A stretch of DNA of 64,000 bases. It comes from Acidimicrobiia bacterium. GTDB lineage: Bacteria; Actinomycetota; Acidimicrobiia; Acidimicrobiales; Poriferisodalaceae. The position numbers and the translations under genes were made by a program. Positions within the stretch are counted from its first letter, which is position 1; each line of letters starts with the position of its first letter. Shown in pieces: positions 1 through 9,043 of this stretch. The notes under the pieces were generated by a model that saw only the letters and a list, made by a program, of their open reading frames with translations, made no database searches and was not told where the DNA came from. The DNA is taken from assembly GCA_022820925.1 (NCBI GenBank), contig JAJEEO010000009.1, positions 1 to 64,000 of the forward strand, read 5' to 3'.

Positions 1-78
1 CGCTTCACATCGGCTCACGATTGTGCCATGTCAGCACAGTGCGCGACAAGACATACAGCAGCACAGTCGTGTTGACGC

Positions 79-516
79 TCAGGTGCTGCGGCGAAGGCGG
101 ACGACTGGAATCTCCCGATCGACCGATGCCTGGTAGTCGCCGAATCGGGGCATGGCCTCGCACATCGCGTCGAACGCCTTGGCGCGCTCGCTGCCCGACA
201 GTTCAGCCGCAGTTGCCGCGAACGACTCGGTGCCGATCTCGACAGTGACCGCCGGGTTGGCGGAGACGTTGTGGTACCAAGCCGGATGGCTGGGGTGGCC
301 GCCGGCGGATGCGAACACGATCCAGTCGCCGTCGAGCTCGTGATAGGTGAGCGGGCTGGTGAGCTGACGCCCGCTGCGAGCGCCGGTCATGGTCAGCAGC
401 AGCATGGGATTGCCCTCGAACATGCCGCCGCAGCGCCCCTCGTTCTCGCGGAACTCGGCGATGATCTGCTCATTGAACGACAGCACCTGGCCGTCCTCCA
501 TCCCCTTCATCGACAT
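79..516 (-). CDS. F420-dependent nitroreductase-family (DUF385) protein
   Basis: A 145-residue protein of the deazaflavin (F420)-dependent nitroreductase family, small split-barrel reductases that use reduced F420 in actinomycetes; the substrate cannot be told. Family marks are MTGARSGRQLTSPLTY near residues 42-57, the central HPSHPAWYHN and the following NPAVTVEIG. The frame stays open far upstream, but the ATG at 516 is preferred because GGGAG lies eight bases before it and the family match starts only after it. The length fits the family. No partner gene is adjacent on this strand. Confidence 0.85.
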   Translation of the reverse strand: MSMKGMEDGQVLSFNEQIIAEFRENEGRCGGMFEGNPMLLLTMTGARSGRQLTSPLTYHELDGDWIVFASAGGHPSHPAWYHNVSANPAVTVEIGTESFAATAAELSGSERAKAFDAMCEAMPRFGDYQASVDREIPVVRLRRST

Positions 517-663
517 GACATGCACTCCCGCTCGATACAACCGACAGCCGAACCCTATGGCATCGCAGCGACTCGTCCATGGCGGCAGCCGGACCCAGCG
601 TTGTCCCGTGTCAGGGTTTTTGAGACGGGTCGTTGTTTGGTGCTGACCTGAAGGAGTGTCCTG

Positions 664-804
664 ATGGGCCGTCATGTGCGATTGGGGCAGCCTCAGTTGT
701 GCAGTGTTGCGGCTGTCTGCGGAAGCGGCCGTGACCGTCCTGCGGGTTTGCGCATGAGATCGCTGCGAGTTTGCACAATAGCGAACTGCGGAAATGATCA
801 GTAG
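664..804 (+). CDS. possible 46-residue ORF or remnant
   Basis: A short reading frame with a clear AAGGAG seven bases before its ATG, ending just before the ATPase gene. The peptide is Arg- and Cys-rich and I do not recognise it. It may be a leader peptide, a remnant of a larger gene or chance. Confidence 0.2.
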   Translation: MGRHVRLGQPQLCSVAAVCGSGRDRPAGLRMRSLRVCTIANCGNDQ

Positions 805-807
805 CGC

Positions 808-813
808 TAGGAT
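808..813 (+). promoter_or_regulatory. -10 box TAGGAT, leaderless promoter of the AAA/DUF4143 gene
   Basis: TAGGAT ends seven bases before the ATG at 821, so transcription would begin at or near the start codon. This agrees with the lack of a ribosome binding site. Confidence 0.5.
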
Positions 814-820
814 TCCGGGC

Positions 821-2089
821 ATGGAACTCATCGCCCGCCACCTTCGGCCCGAGATCGAAGAGGCGCTGGAATGGTCGCGGGTGGTCATGATCCACGGGGC
901 ACGCCAGACCGGCAAGACCACACTGGCGCGGGAAATAGCCGAAGCGCGCGGCGGCACGTACATATCGCTCGACGACGACGAGCAGCGCGAGAACGTGCAG
1001 TTCGACCCGATGGCGTTCCTGTCCAGCCAGCGCTACCCGTTGGCGGTAGACGAAGTGCAGCTCGGCGGCAACCGGGTCGTCGTGGCGGTGAAGCAGCTGG
1101 TAGACGAAGACCCGACTCCAGGCCGGTTCGTCCTCACGGGGTCCACCAACTTCCTTACCGTGCCCGGCATCAGCGAGTCGCTCGCGGGGCGAGTGCGCAT
1201 ATTTCGGCTCTGGCCGCTGTCAGAGGCCGAACTGGCCGGAGTTGCCCCCACCGAGATCGACCGCTGGTTTGAGGGCGACCCTCGGTCGGCCCCCGCAACC
1301 GATCTCGGACGGGCCGACTACTTCGCACGCGCCTGCCGGGGGGGCTATCCCGAGGTCGTGGGCCTCGGCCCGAGCCAGAGACGGCGCTGGTTCGACGACT
1401 ACGTCGAGACGGTGGTCCAGCGCGACATCCTCGCGCTCGCCGATGTCCGCAGAGCCGCCTCGCTGCCGCGCTTGTTGCGCTGGACAGCAGCGTTCACCAG
1501 CAGCGAGATCAACCAGACAGGCGCCGCCAAGGAACTCGAGGTGAGCCGATCGGTGATCGCCTCATATCTCGAATGGCTCCGAACCGTGTTCTTGTTGCAC
1601 GAACTGCCGGCCTGGTCACGAAACCTCTCGTCCCGCACGACCTCGCGCCCCAAAGTCCACCTCACCGACTCCGGACTGGCCGCGAGCCTGCTGGAAGTGG
1701 AGCCCGCCGCCTTGGCCTCGCCCACTGCCCCGGCATCGGGGCCGCTGCTGGAGACCTTCGCCGTCGCCGAGATCGCCCGCCAGCTCTCCGCCTCGCCCCG
1801 ACGGCGCGTCCTCTACCACTGGCGCAACCAGCAAGACCGCAGCTACCAAGGCCGCGAGATCGACCTGATCATCGAGGCTCCCAACGGCGATGTGGTCGCC
1901 GTGGAAATCAAGGCCACCGCCTCGCCCGCCCGCAAGCACACCGACCACCTCCGCTGGCTACGCGACAAGCTCGACGCCGCGGCCCCCGGAACGTACCGGG
2001 CGGGCATCCTGCTGCACACCGGCCCCCTCACCCTCACCGTCGGCGACCGCCTCCACATGCGCCCCATCAGCTGCCTGTGGTCAGACTGA
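821..2089 (+). CDS. AAA ATPase with DUF4143 domain
   Basis: A 422-residue protein of the AAA_14/DUF4143 family, common and mostly uncharacterised prokaryotic ATPases. Walker A is GARQTGKTT near residues 26-34 and Walker B is PLAVDEVQ near 75. The DUF4143 part contains a winged-helix-like stretch near residue 230 (EINQTGAAKELEVSRSVIAS) and ends in a PD-(D/E)XK-like core, EIDLIIEAPNGDVVAVEIK, near residues 345-363. This suggests a nucleic-acid-related or toxin-antitoxin-like role, unproven. The ATG at 821 is preferred over 794 because the family match begins there and a -10 box sits seven bases upstream. It stands alone. Confidence 0.85.
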   Translation: MELIARHLRPEIEEALEWSRVVMIHGARQTGKTTLAREIAEARGGTYISLDDDEQRENVQFDPMAFLSSQRYPLAVDEVQLGGNRVVVAVKQLVDEDPTPGRFVLTGSTNFLTVPGISESLAGRVRIFRLWPLSEAELAGVAPTEIDRWFEGDPRSAPATDLGRADYFARACRGGYPEVVGLGPSQRRRWFDDYVETVVQRDILALADVRRAASLPRLLRWTAAFTSSEINQTGAAKELEVSRSVIASYLEWLRTVFLLHELPAWSRNLSSRTTSRPKVHLTDSGLAASLLEVEPAALASPTAPASGPLLETFAVAEIARQLSASPRRRVLYHWRNQQDRSYQGREIDLIIEAPNGDVVAVEIKATASPARKHTDHLRWLRDKLDAAAPGTYRAGILLHTGPLTLTVGDRLHMRPISCLWSD

Positions 2090-2221
2090 CCCCTCCCCGC
2101 CAATCCTTGCCCTCAAATTACGTCGCATCGTTATCCGCTCTTTTGTCGGTGCCTTACCGGTAAAATTGTCCTCCTAACGTGCCGCCGCGCAGACACCCCG
2201 CTGGCTGGCAGGCTGTCTAGC

Positions 2222-3415
2222 GTGAATGTACGGGCGGCTTCCGCTGGGCGCGGCCAGCGGTTCGCGCGGGGCAGCCGGGGTCTGGTCGGTGGGGCCGGGG
2301 TGACGGCGCGGCGACTGCTGCTGCGGGCTGCGGCTGTGCTGATGGGTGTTGCGGTGGCGGCTGTCGGCTGCGCTGGTACTGAGACCGATGAGGATTCGGG
2401 CTCGGTTGCGGCGACATCGAGTGCGCGCACGGTCAGCGTGGCGTTCTATGCGCATTACGCACCGGTCAGCAGCTCGCTGGACCCGCGTCCAGGCACGGCA
2501 GGCTTCGACCTGCACGCGGGTTACGAAGCCGATCTGCTCGACGCCGTCGAAGCGATGCCGGGAATCGGGGTGACCTTCCTGCGTCACGGCGTCGACGACT
2601 GGGACGGGATCTGGCTGCTGCCCGCAGCCGAGGGCATCGACATGGCATGCGGCGGCATCACCATCGACGCTGGGCGCACCCGCGGCCCCGACGGCGATAT
2701 CGCCGTGCGGTTCACCGACGGCCACATCGAGTTCCGCCAGTCGCTGCTGGTGCGTGCCGCCGACGCGGCTCGGTTGGACACCTACGACGCGCTCGGCGGC
2801 GACGACACCGTCGGTGTGCAGACCGCCACCACTGGCGAGTCGCGGCTGCTGCAGCTCATCGGGGTTGCCGATGACGACGGGCGGCTCGCCGAGGGAACGA
2901 CCGTTGTCATCGACGCTGAAGGCAGCGGTGCTGACTCGTCGGTCGTGGAGGCAACTGCCGGCAGCGATCTGCGGATCAGCCCGGGCGGCGCGTCGGCTGA
3001 GCTTGTCGGCAGAACGCGGCTGATTCCCGCCGATCCTTCTCGGCCCGAGGTGGTGTACCTCGACCGGCTGCGGTCACCCGGCCTCGACACCGCAGACACC
3101 TCAGAGTCGCAGCTCGATGCCCTGCGCAACGGCACCGTCGATGCCATCGCGCAGGGCATCGTGGAGACCACGGCCGCCGCCGCTGCCTACGGCGACGAGT
3201 TCGCTGTCAGCGTGATCGACGAGCGAGTCGAGACCGGCGGCTGCACCGTCGACACCCACGACAACGACCTCGCAGACCGAATGAACACAGCGCTCGGGTG
3301 GCTCACCGACGGCGGCGAGATCGGCTTCGAAGAATGGGCCGACAACCCCGAGGTGTTCGTCGAGCGCGCCGCCTCATGGGCCGAATCTGCCCCGGCATCC
3401 GCAACCGACGAGTGA
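2222..3415 (+). CDS. solute-binding lipoprotein, family 3 (amino-acid type)
   Basis: A secreted lipoprotein with a type 2 periplasmic-binding fold. A hydrophobic segment ends in the lipobox AAVGC, so the mature protein starts at that Cys (about residue 44). The binding domain begins at VSVAFYAHY and keeps the family-3 pattern of a GFDLHAGYEADLLDAV helix followed by a GITIDAGRTRGPDG turn. The total of 397 residues is slightly long. The start is uncertain: GTG 2222 is given, but GTG 2300 would leave a more usual short signal peptide. No permease or ATPase is beside it, so it is an orphan binding protein. Confidence 0.75.
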   Translation: MNVRAASAGRGQRFARGSRGLVGGAGVTARRLLLRAAAVLMGVAVAAVGCAGTETDEDSGSVAATSSARTVSVAFYAHYAPVSSSLDPRPGTAGFDLHAGYEADLLDAVEAMPGIGVTFLRHGVDDWDGIWLLPAAEGIDMACGGITIDAGRTRGPDGDIAVRFTDGHIEFRQSLLVRAADAARLDTYDALGGDDTVGVQTATTGESRLLQLIGVADDDGRLAEGTTVVIDAEGSGADSSVVEATAGSDLRISPGGASAELVGRTRLIPADPSRPEVVYLDRLRSPGLDTADTSESQLDALRNGTVDAIAQGIVETTAAAAAYGDEFAVSVIDERVETGGCTVDTHDNDLADRMNTALGWLTDGGEIGFEEWADNPEVFVERAASWAESAPASATDE

Positions 3416-3468
3416 TCGGCAGCGTTCATGCATCCGAGCCCGTCAGCAAATTGCGAAACCGGCCGGGT

Positions 3469-3696
3469 TCAAGCGGTGAGCTGGTCCAGCTTGCTGGCGA
3501 TTCCCTCCAAGAGTTCGCGATGACCGCTCAGTGCTTCGCTCGTGCCACGCTGCGACTCCTCCAACCGGCCGAGCCGCTCATTCGTCTCGACCTGCGACTC
3601 CTCGATCCGCTGCAGCGACTTTCGATGCACCGCAAATGTCTCGTCGAGCATCTCGCCCACCGATGGCATTCCTTCCGGCAACGGCTCTTCGTCCAT
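3469..3696 (-). CDS. small coiled-coil protein, 75 residues
   Basis: An acidic, almost wholly helical protein with heptad-like spacing (IEESQVETNERLGRLEESQRG). No catalytic motif, signal peptide or membrane segment is visible. The ATG at 3696 has no Shine-Dalgarno site but lies six bases after a minus-strand TACGCT, so it is probably leaderless. The function is unknown. It is separate from the sox operon that ends next to it. Confidence 0.55.
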   Translation of the reverse strand: MDEEPLPEGMPSVGEMLDETFAVHRKSLQRIEESQVETNERLGRLEESQRGTSEALSGHRELLEGIASKLDQLTA

Positions 3697-3702
3697 GAGC
3701 CG

Positions 3703-3708
3703 AGCGTA
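3703..3708 (-). promoter_or_regulatory. -10 box TACGCT, leaderless promoter
   Basis: On the minus strand TACGCT ends six bases before the ATG at 3696. Confidence 0.45.
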
Positions 3709-3778
3709 ACCGCGACCTGTGCAACCGATGCAACTGATTTACTGCGCCCCGGGGTCTGGCCCCCGAGACTGGTGTGTT

Positions 3779-4390
3779 TCAGTCCGCGGAATGCGAGTGC
3801 GACGCTGCGGCGACCGACAGGCCGAATTCGTTGCCTGCGTCGATCAGCGCGTCGAAGAGATACTGGCCGAAAGATCGGTCACAGAAGATCAGGTAGGAGC
3901 GGACCCCGTCACGGTCATTGCGGGCGATGTCGCACGTGACCAGGGCCACTGAGGCCGAGACCACCGCACCGTCGGGCGTCATGTGGTCGCTCCAGTCGAG
4001 GCCGCACACCTTCTCGAGCATGCGCGCAGCGCTGGTGCCGGTCACCCGGAACATCGCCCGACCATGGGTCCAGTCCAGAGCGGAGCAGAACTCCTGCTCT
4101 TCGAGCCCGTCGAGGCCGGCGACTGCCGCGGCAACCTCAGCAGAGGTGCCCAGGATGATCCACTCGCCGGGCCGGGAGCCCAGCACGAGTGCCCCGTCGG
4201 CCGCCGCCCGCGAGGTTCCGAACGGCGCGTCGAGCAGATCAGCCGTGGGTCCCTCGGTGCCGGCGCGCACGAGCCACTTGGTGACAGCGCTCTCGTCGGA
4301 CAGCGTCAGATCACCGGCTCGCGAAGCCGGATAGCTCCGTACGACCGGGCTCTCGAAGGCCGGGCCTTGGGGCGATGCGCTCTCAGCCAC
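3779..4390 (-). CDS. soxG: sarcosine oxidase gamma subunit
   Basis: The 203-residue gamma subunit of heterotetrameric sarcosine oxidase, which oxidises sarcosine with O2 and tetrahydrofolate to glycine, peroxide and 5,10-methylene-THF. The SoxG/GcvT-like fold shows in FGTSRAAADGALVLGSRPGEW (split here for reading near residues 57-77) and in the later ALDWTHGRAMFRVTG and GVRSYLIFCDRSFGQYLFDAL. It is the last gene of soxB-soxD-soxA-soxG and overlaps the end of soxA by eight bases, which implies translational coupling. Weak sequence conservation is normal for this subunit; position and the SoxG motifs make the call secure. Confidence 0.9.
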   Translation of the reverse strand: MAESASPQGPAFESPVVRSYPASRAGDLTLSDESAVTKWLVRAGTEGPTADLLDAPFGTSRAAADGALVLGSRPGEWIILGTSAEVAAAVAGLDGLEEQEFCSALDWTHGRAMFRVTGTSAARMLEKVCGLDWSDHMTPDGAVVSASVALVTCDIARNDRDGVRSYLIFCDRSFGQYLFDALIDAGNEFGLSVAAASHSHSAD

Positions 4391-7232
4391 GGAGACGCTC
4401 CCCCGCCGGATCGAAGTGGGCGTGGTGGTCGATCACCGTCGCGCCTATGCGCTCCCCCGACTCCAGCAGCACCGTCACCTTCGTGCCGCCGGCAGCCAGA
4501 TCCGGTTCCACCTGGCCGAGACAGATCGACCGGTTCAGCGTCGGCGAGTAGCGCGAGGAGGTGATCCGGCCCAGGATCTCGTTGGTGTCGCCCCGCACGA
4601 TCTGCGCGGCCTCTTGGGGCACCACGCCGGGATCGTCGGGCTGGATGGCCACGACCATCGGGAGCGACCGGTCGGCCGCCCAGGCCAGTTCGGGCTTGCC
4701 GGCGAAATCGTCCTTGTCGAGCTTGATCAGCGACCCCAAGCCGGTGCTGGGTCCCAGCGTCAGCCCGTCGGTGTCCTGGCCCACGATGAAGTGCCCCTTC
4801 TCGAGGCGCATGATGCGCTGGCCCTCCAGGCCGAACGGCGCCACGCCGAGATCGCTGCCGGCATCCATGAGGGCTTCCCAGACATGCAGGCCGTGGCCGG
4901 CAGGCACGTGCAGCTCGAATGACAGCTCGCCGGTGAAGCCGATGCGCCACATGAAGCAGCCGGCCACGCCCGCCACCGTGGCTTGGCGGACGGTCATATA
5001 CGGGAATGCCTCAGCGTCGAGGTCGACACCCTCGCAGACCCTGCCCATGAGCTCGCGCGACTTGGGCCCGGCCACGTTGATGCTGGCGTACGCCGTGGTG
5101 ACGGGAGTGACGTGCACCTGCCAGTCCGGGCGCTCGGTCTGGAGCCAGTTCTCCACCCATTCCCACACGCCGCCGGCACCCGAGCTGGTGGTGGACATCA
5201 TGTAGTGGTCTTCGCCGAGCCGGCCGGTGACGCCGTCGTCGAGCACCACGCCGTCCTCGGCGCACATCATCCCGTAGCGCACCCGGCCGATGCCCAGCCT
5301 CATCCACTTGTTGACATAGAGCAGGCTCAGGAGCTTGGGCACGTCGGGGCCGCGCAGGTCGAGCTTGCCCAGCGGGGTGACGTCGATGAGCCCGACGTTG
5401 CGGCGGACGTTGCGCACCTCGGCTGCAGGGTCGCCGTAGTGATCGGGGCGCAGCCACTGGCCGGCCTGGATGACCGAGACGTTGTTGGCCTCGTGCCAAG
5501 GGTGGATCGACGACACCCGCACCGGCTCGAACATCCGCCCGGCGAGCGCACCGAGCGTGAGCGGTGCGTAGGGGGGCCGCCACACGGTGGTGCCGACCTC
5601 GCTGATCGTCTCGCCCCGCGCCTCGGCGATGGCTGCGACGGTGTTGACCGTTTCCAGCTTGCCCTGCGAGGGCCCCATCGTGGCCGTGGTGTAGCGCTTG
5701 GCCAGCTCCACCGAGTCGTAGCCCTCGTGCGCCGCGGCAACCAAGTCCTTGGAGCTGATGTCCTCGGACATGTCCACCATGCCGTGGGTGTCGGCGCGGT
5801 AGAGCTCGGGATGGGGATCACGGCCGAGCGGCGCTCGCTCGTCGGGCGCCCACGCGGGTTCGTCGCCTTCGACCGGCAGGGCCCGAGCGGTGCGGGCCTG
5901 CAGGCGATGGCGGACCGCCGCGGCACGGGCTGCGGCGAGGCGTCCTGTGGCGGCGCCGTGCTGACGCAGCCCGTCAAGATCGGCGTCACCGGCGAGCCCG
6001 CCCGTCGCCAGCACATTGCTGGGGGGGTCGGACGGGAAGAACCTGGCTGCGGCGGGGTCATAGACGGGACGGTCGCCTGCCATGTTGAGCAGCGATGTCG
6101 GCGCCGTCCAGCCGGCTGCTACCACGAGCAGGTCGGCGTCGATGGAGGCTCCGTCGGCTACGACTGCATCGACGGCCCGCGACGAGCCACGGGTTGAGCT
6201 GATGTGGCCCCCGGTGCGACCGTCGATCACGGCAGCGATCTCGGTGCCCACCCGTTCCAGGTCGGCGACCGCTGCGTCTCCTTCGGCATTCGCACTGAAC
6301 ACCACCGCCCGCTCGCCCGGCTTGACGCCCCAGAGGTTCACCAGGCGACGTGCTGCGCCCGAGGTGATGACGCCGGGCCGGTCGTTGCCCTCGAACACGT
6401 AGGGACGCTCGATCAGGCCGGGCGCTGCCACCAGCGTCTTGGCGCGGGCCTTGATGAGACGCTCAACCGCGATCGGGTGGTTGCGCTGGACGATGCCGAG
6501 CCAGTTATCCTCATATCTGCCAGTGACAGTCGAGTCGGTCAGCACCTCGACGTCGGAAGCGTCCAGCGCTGTGCGCAGCTCGACGAGCGCAGCCTGATCG
6601 GCGGCATCGCTCGAGTAGCGCAGATGGCCGCCCACGCTGTGCTCATGGGAGACCAGCATTACGCTGGCGCCCGCGCTGCTGGCGGCCAGCGCCGCCTCGA
6701 TGCCGGCCGGGCCTGCTCCGGCCACCACCACGTCGGGGTGGGTGTAGCGCTTGTCGTGGTAGGCGTGCGAGGTGTCGAGGTCGATCTTGCCGCCCGGGGC
6801 GAACGTGGCCAGCACCCGCTCGTAGGTGGGCCACAGCCATCGCGGCCGCATGAAGGTCTTGTAGTAGAAGCCGGGCGTCAGGAACCGCCCGAGCAGACTG
6901 TTCGCCGCCTTGATGTCGCGGTTCAGCGACGGCCACGCGTTCTGCGATCGGACGTCCATGCCGCTCTCCAGCAAGCGGTGGCCAGCCCGCACGTTGGGGT
7001 CGTCGCCCACCTGGACCATCAGGTTGGGATCCCAGTAGTCGGCGGTGAGAATCCCCCGGGGCCGGTGGTACTTCATGGAGCGGGAGAAGATCTGCTCCCC
7101 CGAAGCGGCCAGGGCAGAGGCGATCGTGTCGCCCTCGAAGCCGCTGAACCGCTTGCCGTTCCAGCGGAAGCGAAGCTTGGCAGCCCGGTCGATCACCTCG
7201 GTGGGCTGGACGCCCTGCCGGCTCATCGTCAT
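4383..7232 (-). CDS. soxA: sarcosine oxidase alpha subunit
   Basis: A large alpha subunit of 949 residues, the usual length. The N-terminal ferredoxin-like part has FRWNGKRFSGFEGDTIASAL near residues 18-37. A dinucleotide-binding domain follows with VVVAGAGPAGIEAAL near residue 170. The C-terminal third is a GcvT-like folate-binding domain (for example GPKSRELMGRVCEG and FELHVPAGHGLHVWEAL). The frame is open for another 300 bases upstream, overlapping soxD. The ATG at 7232 is chosen because AGGAAAGG lies nine bases before it and family similarity begins there. It follows soxD by 61 bases and overlaps soxG. Confidence 0.95.
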   Translation of the reverse strand: MTMSRQGVQPTEVIDRAAKLRFRWNGKRFSGFEGDTIASALAASGEQIFSRSMKYHRPRGILTADYWDPNLMVQVGDDPNVRAGHRLLESGMDVRSQNAWPSLNRDIKAANSLLGRFLTPGFYYKTFMRPRWLWPTYERVLATFAPGGKIDLDTSHAYHDKRYTHPDVVVAGAGPAGIEAALAASSAGASVMLVSHEHSVGGHLRYSSDAADQAALVELRTALDASDVEVLTDSTVTGRYEDNWLGIVQRNHPIAVERLIKARAKTLVAAPGLIERPYVFEGNDRPGVITSGAARRLVNLWGVKPGERAVVFSANAEGDAAVADLERVGTEIAAVIDGRTGGHISSTRGSSRAVDAVVADGASIDADLLVVAAGWTAPTSLLNMAGDRPVYDPAAARFFPSDPPSNVLATGGLAGDADLDGLRQHGAATGRLAAARAAAVRHRLQARTARALPVEGDEPAWAPDERAPLGRDPHPELYRADTHGMVDMSEDISSKDLVAAAHEGYDSVELAKRYTTATMGPSQGKLETVNTVAAIAEARGETISEVGTTVWRPPYAPLTLGALAGRMFEPVRVSSIHPWHEANNVSVIQAGQWLRPDHYGDPAAEVRNVRRNVGLIDVTPLGKLDLRGPDVPKLLSLLYVNKWMRLGIGRVRYGMMCAEDGVVLDDGVTGRLGEDHYMMSTTSSGAGGVWEWVENWLQTERPDWQVHVTPVTTAYASINVAGPKSRELMGRVCEGVDLDAEAFPYMTVRQATVAGVAGCFMWRIGFTGELSFELHVPAGHGLHVWEALMDAGSDLGVAPFGLEGQRIMRLEKGHFIVGQDTDGLTLGPSTGLGSLIKLDKDDFAGKPELAWAADRSLPMVVAIQPDDPGVVPQEAAQIVRGDTNEILGRITSSRYSPTLNRSICLGQVEPDLAAGGTKVTVLLESGERIGATVIDHHAHFDPAGERLRG

Positions 7233-7293
7233 GCCGCGCTGCCTTTCCTGCCGTCGGGCTGGAAACCCCAAGCAACTCCGGGTACGCACGCAC

Positions 7294-7566
7294 TCATGCT
7301 GCACCGCCTCGTTTGTCGCCGGGCAGGGGCGGATCGCGGAATTCGTTGGTGGCGGTGTTGCGCTCGATCGAGAACCAGCGGCGGCAGCCCGACGCGCAGT
7401 ACCAGTTCTCGCGCAGCCAGCCGGCCGGGTTGTCGCGCAGGTACAGGTAGGCCCGCCATTCCGATGGCGAGGCCGTGTTGGGGTCGGGACGGGCGTGCGA
7501 CTCGCCCCCGTACCGGAGGTCGGTCGAGTTGCGGGGACCGCAGTTGGGGCAAGGGACAAGCAACAT
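7294..7566 (-). CDS. soxD: sarcosine oxidase delta subunit
   Basis: The small zinc-binding delta subunit, 90 residues. Likely zinc ligands are Cys6 and Cys9 (LVPCPNCG), with His24 and Cys57/Cys61 (WYCASGC) completing the site. RDNPAGWLRENWY is typical of SoxD. The upstream frame is open, but the ATG at 7566 gives the normal length and N-terminus. It lies between soxB and soxA, the standard order. Confidence 0.95.
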   Translation of the reverse strand: MLLVPCPNCGPRNSTDLRYGGESHARPDPNTASPSEWRAYLYLRDNPAGWLRENWYCASGCRRWFSIERNTATNEFRDPPLPGDKRGGAA

Positions 7567-7636
7567 CAATGACCCACCACTGTCGTATTGGCGCCGGTGG
7601 GCCTCATGGCCCTGGGGGCAAGCGTCACGCCGGACA

Positions 7637-8947
7637 TCAGTGGCCCACCGACGCTGCACCCTTTTCGCCCACGAGTTCGCCGTTGTCGAAACGGCTGAGG
7701 GCGAAGGCCTCGATCAGCTTGGGCGTGCGGCCTGTAGCGGCGGCCTCGGCCATCTGCTCGCCGGAGACCGGTGCAGCCTTGAATCCGTAGGTGCCCCAGC
7801 CCACATCCACCAGGAAGCCATCGACAGGCGTGAAGCCCATCACCGGCGAGTAGTCGGGAGTCATGTCGCACAGGCCTGACCACTGGCGCAGAATCCGCAT
7901 ACGCGAAACGCCGGGCATCAGCTCGAGCACGTGCCCGGCCAGTCCCTCGGTGAACTCCAGCGAGCCGCGCACCGAGTAGTTGGCATAGGGGTCGACCGAG
8001 GCGCCGAACACCAGCTCGCCCCGGTCGGTCTGGCTCACGTACACGTGCAGCGAACCCGAGACCACCACCGTGGGCAGGAACATCTTCACCGGCTCGGTGA
8101 CGGCGGCCTGCAGCGGGTGGGTGGTGATGGGCAGCCGCACGCCGGCCATGGTCGAGATGAGCGATGCCCACCCGGCGGTGCAGTTGATCACGATCGGCGT
8201 GGAGATGTCGCCCCGGTTCGTGCGAACCCCGGTGACCCGGCCGCCTGCGCCTTTGCCGTCGGGCCCGTCGCCGCCTTCGCACACAATGTCGGTGACCTCG
8301 GTCTTCTGGTGCATCTCGACGCCCATGTGGTCCGCCGCCCGGGCGTAGCCCCACACCACCGCATCGTGGCGGACGACGCCGCCGGGCGGGTGATACAGGG
8401 CGCCTTGGATCGGGTAGCGGGGGTGGTCGGAGGTGTCGAGGCTCGGGCACTCCTTCTTGATCTCGTCGGGGCCGATCACGCTGGAGTTGACGCCGCCGAG
8501 CTTGTTGACCTCGGCGCGCCAGTGCATCGTGCGCAGGGAGGCGTCGGAGTGCGCCAGCGTCAGGTGGCCGCGTTGGCTGAACATCACGTTGATGTTCAGC
8601 TCCACCGCCATCTGCTCATACAGGTGCACCGAGCGGTCGTAGAAGGCCACGCCCTCGGGCGTGAGGTAGTTGGAGCGCACGATGGCGGTGTTGCGCCCCG
8701 AGCCGCCGCTGCCCAGATAGGCCTTGTCGAGCACGGCCACATCGGTCATGCCGTGGTCGCGGGCCAGGTAGTACGCGGTGGCCAGGCCGTGCACCCCGCC
8801 GCCGATCACCACGGCGTCGTAGGACCGCTTCAGATCGCAGTCGCGCCACACGCGCGGCCAGCTCTCGCCGCGCAGGCCCTTCCAGGCCAGCGCCGCCGCC
8901 GAGTACCTCGGCGGGCGTCGCCGCAGCCGACCCCCGATTGCTGCCAT
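7637..8947 (-). CDS. soxB: sarcosine oxidase beta subunit
   Basis: The 436-residue beta subunit, which carries FAD and covalent FMN and holds the sarcosine dehydrogenation site. An N-terminal Rossmann motif, AVVIGGGVHGLATAYYLA, lies near residues 45-62. GGVVRHDAV near residue 185 contains the His that matches the covalent FMN attachment site of the family. It is the first gene of the operon. The ATG at 8947 has no Shine-Dalgarno site but follows a minus-strand TACCCT by eight bases, so the operon mRNA is probably leaderless. A LysR-type gene diverges from the same 96-base gap and is the likely regulator. Confidence 0.95.
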   Translation of the reverse strand: MAAIGGRLRRRPPRYSAAALAWKGLRGESWPRVWRDCDLKRSYDAVVIGGGVHGLATAYYLARDHGMTDVAVLDKAYLGSGGSGRNTAIVRSNYLTPEGVAFYDRSVHLYEQMAVELNINVMFSQRGHLTLAHSDASLRTMHWRAEVNKLGGVNSSVIGPDEIKKECPSLDTSDHPRYPIQGALYHPPGGVVRHDAVVWGYARAADHMGVEMHQKTEVTDIVCEGGDGPDGKGAGGRVTGVRTNRGDISTPIVINCTAGWASLISTMAGVRLPITTHPLQAAVTEPVKMFLPTVVVSGSLHVYVSQTDRGELVFGASVDPYANYSVRGSLEFTEGLAGHVLELMPGVSRMRILRQWSGLCDMTPDYSPVMGFTPVDGFLVDVGWGTYGFKAAPVSGEQMAEAAATGRTPKLIEAFALSRFDNGELVGEKGAASVGH

Positions 8948-8955
8948 TGCAGTGC

Positions 8956-8961
8956 AGGGTA
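8956..8961 (-). promoter_or_regulatory. -10 box TACCCT, sox operon promoter
   Basis: Minus-strand TACCCT ends eight bases before the soxB start. The short divergent gap to the LysR gene also contains an AT-rich stretch around ATCGAT at 8998-9003, a plausible regulator-binding area. Confidence 0.4.
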
Positions 8962-9030
8962 AGCACCCCGCTCGGTGACGGGAAGTATCAATTTACGATC
9001 GATTCAGATGTCTTACCTCTCATTCTTGCC

Positions 9031-9036
9031 TACGAT
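9031..9036 (+). promoter_or_regulatory. -10 box TACGAT, leaderless promoter of the LysR gene
   Basis: TACGAT ends seven bases before GTG 9044. It supports that start over the in-frame ATG at 8975. Confidence 0.5.
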
Positions 9037-9043
9037 GTGCTGT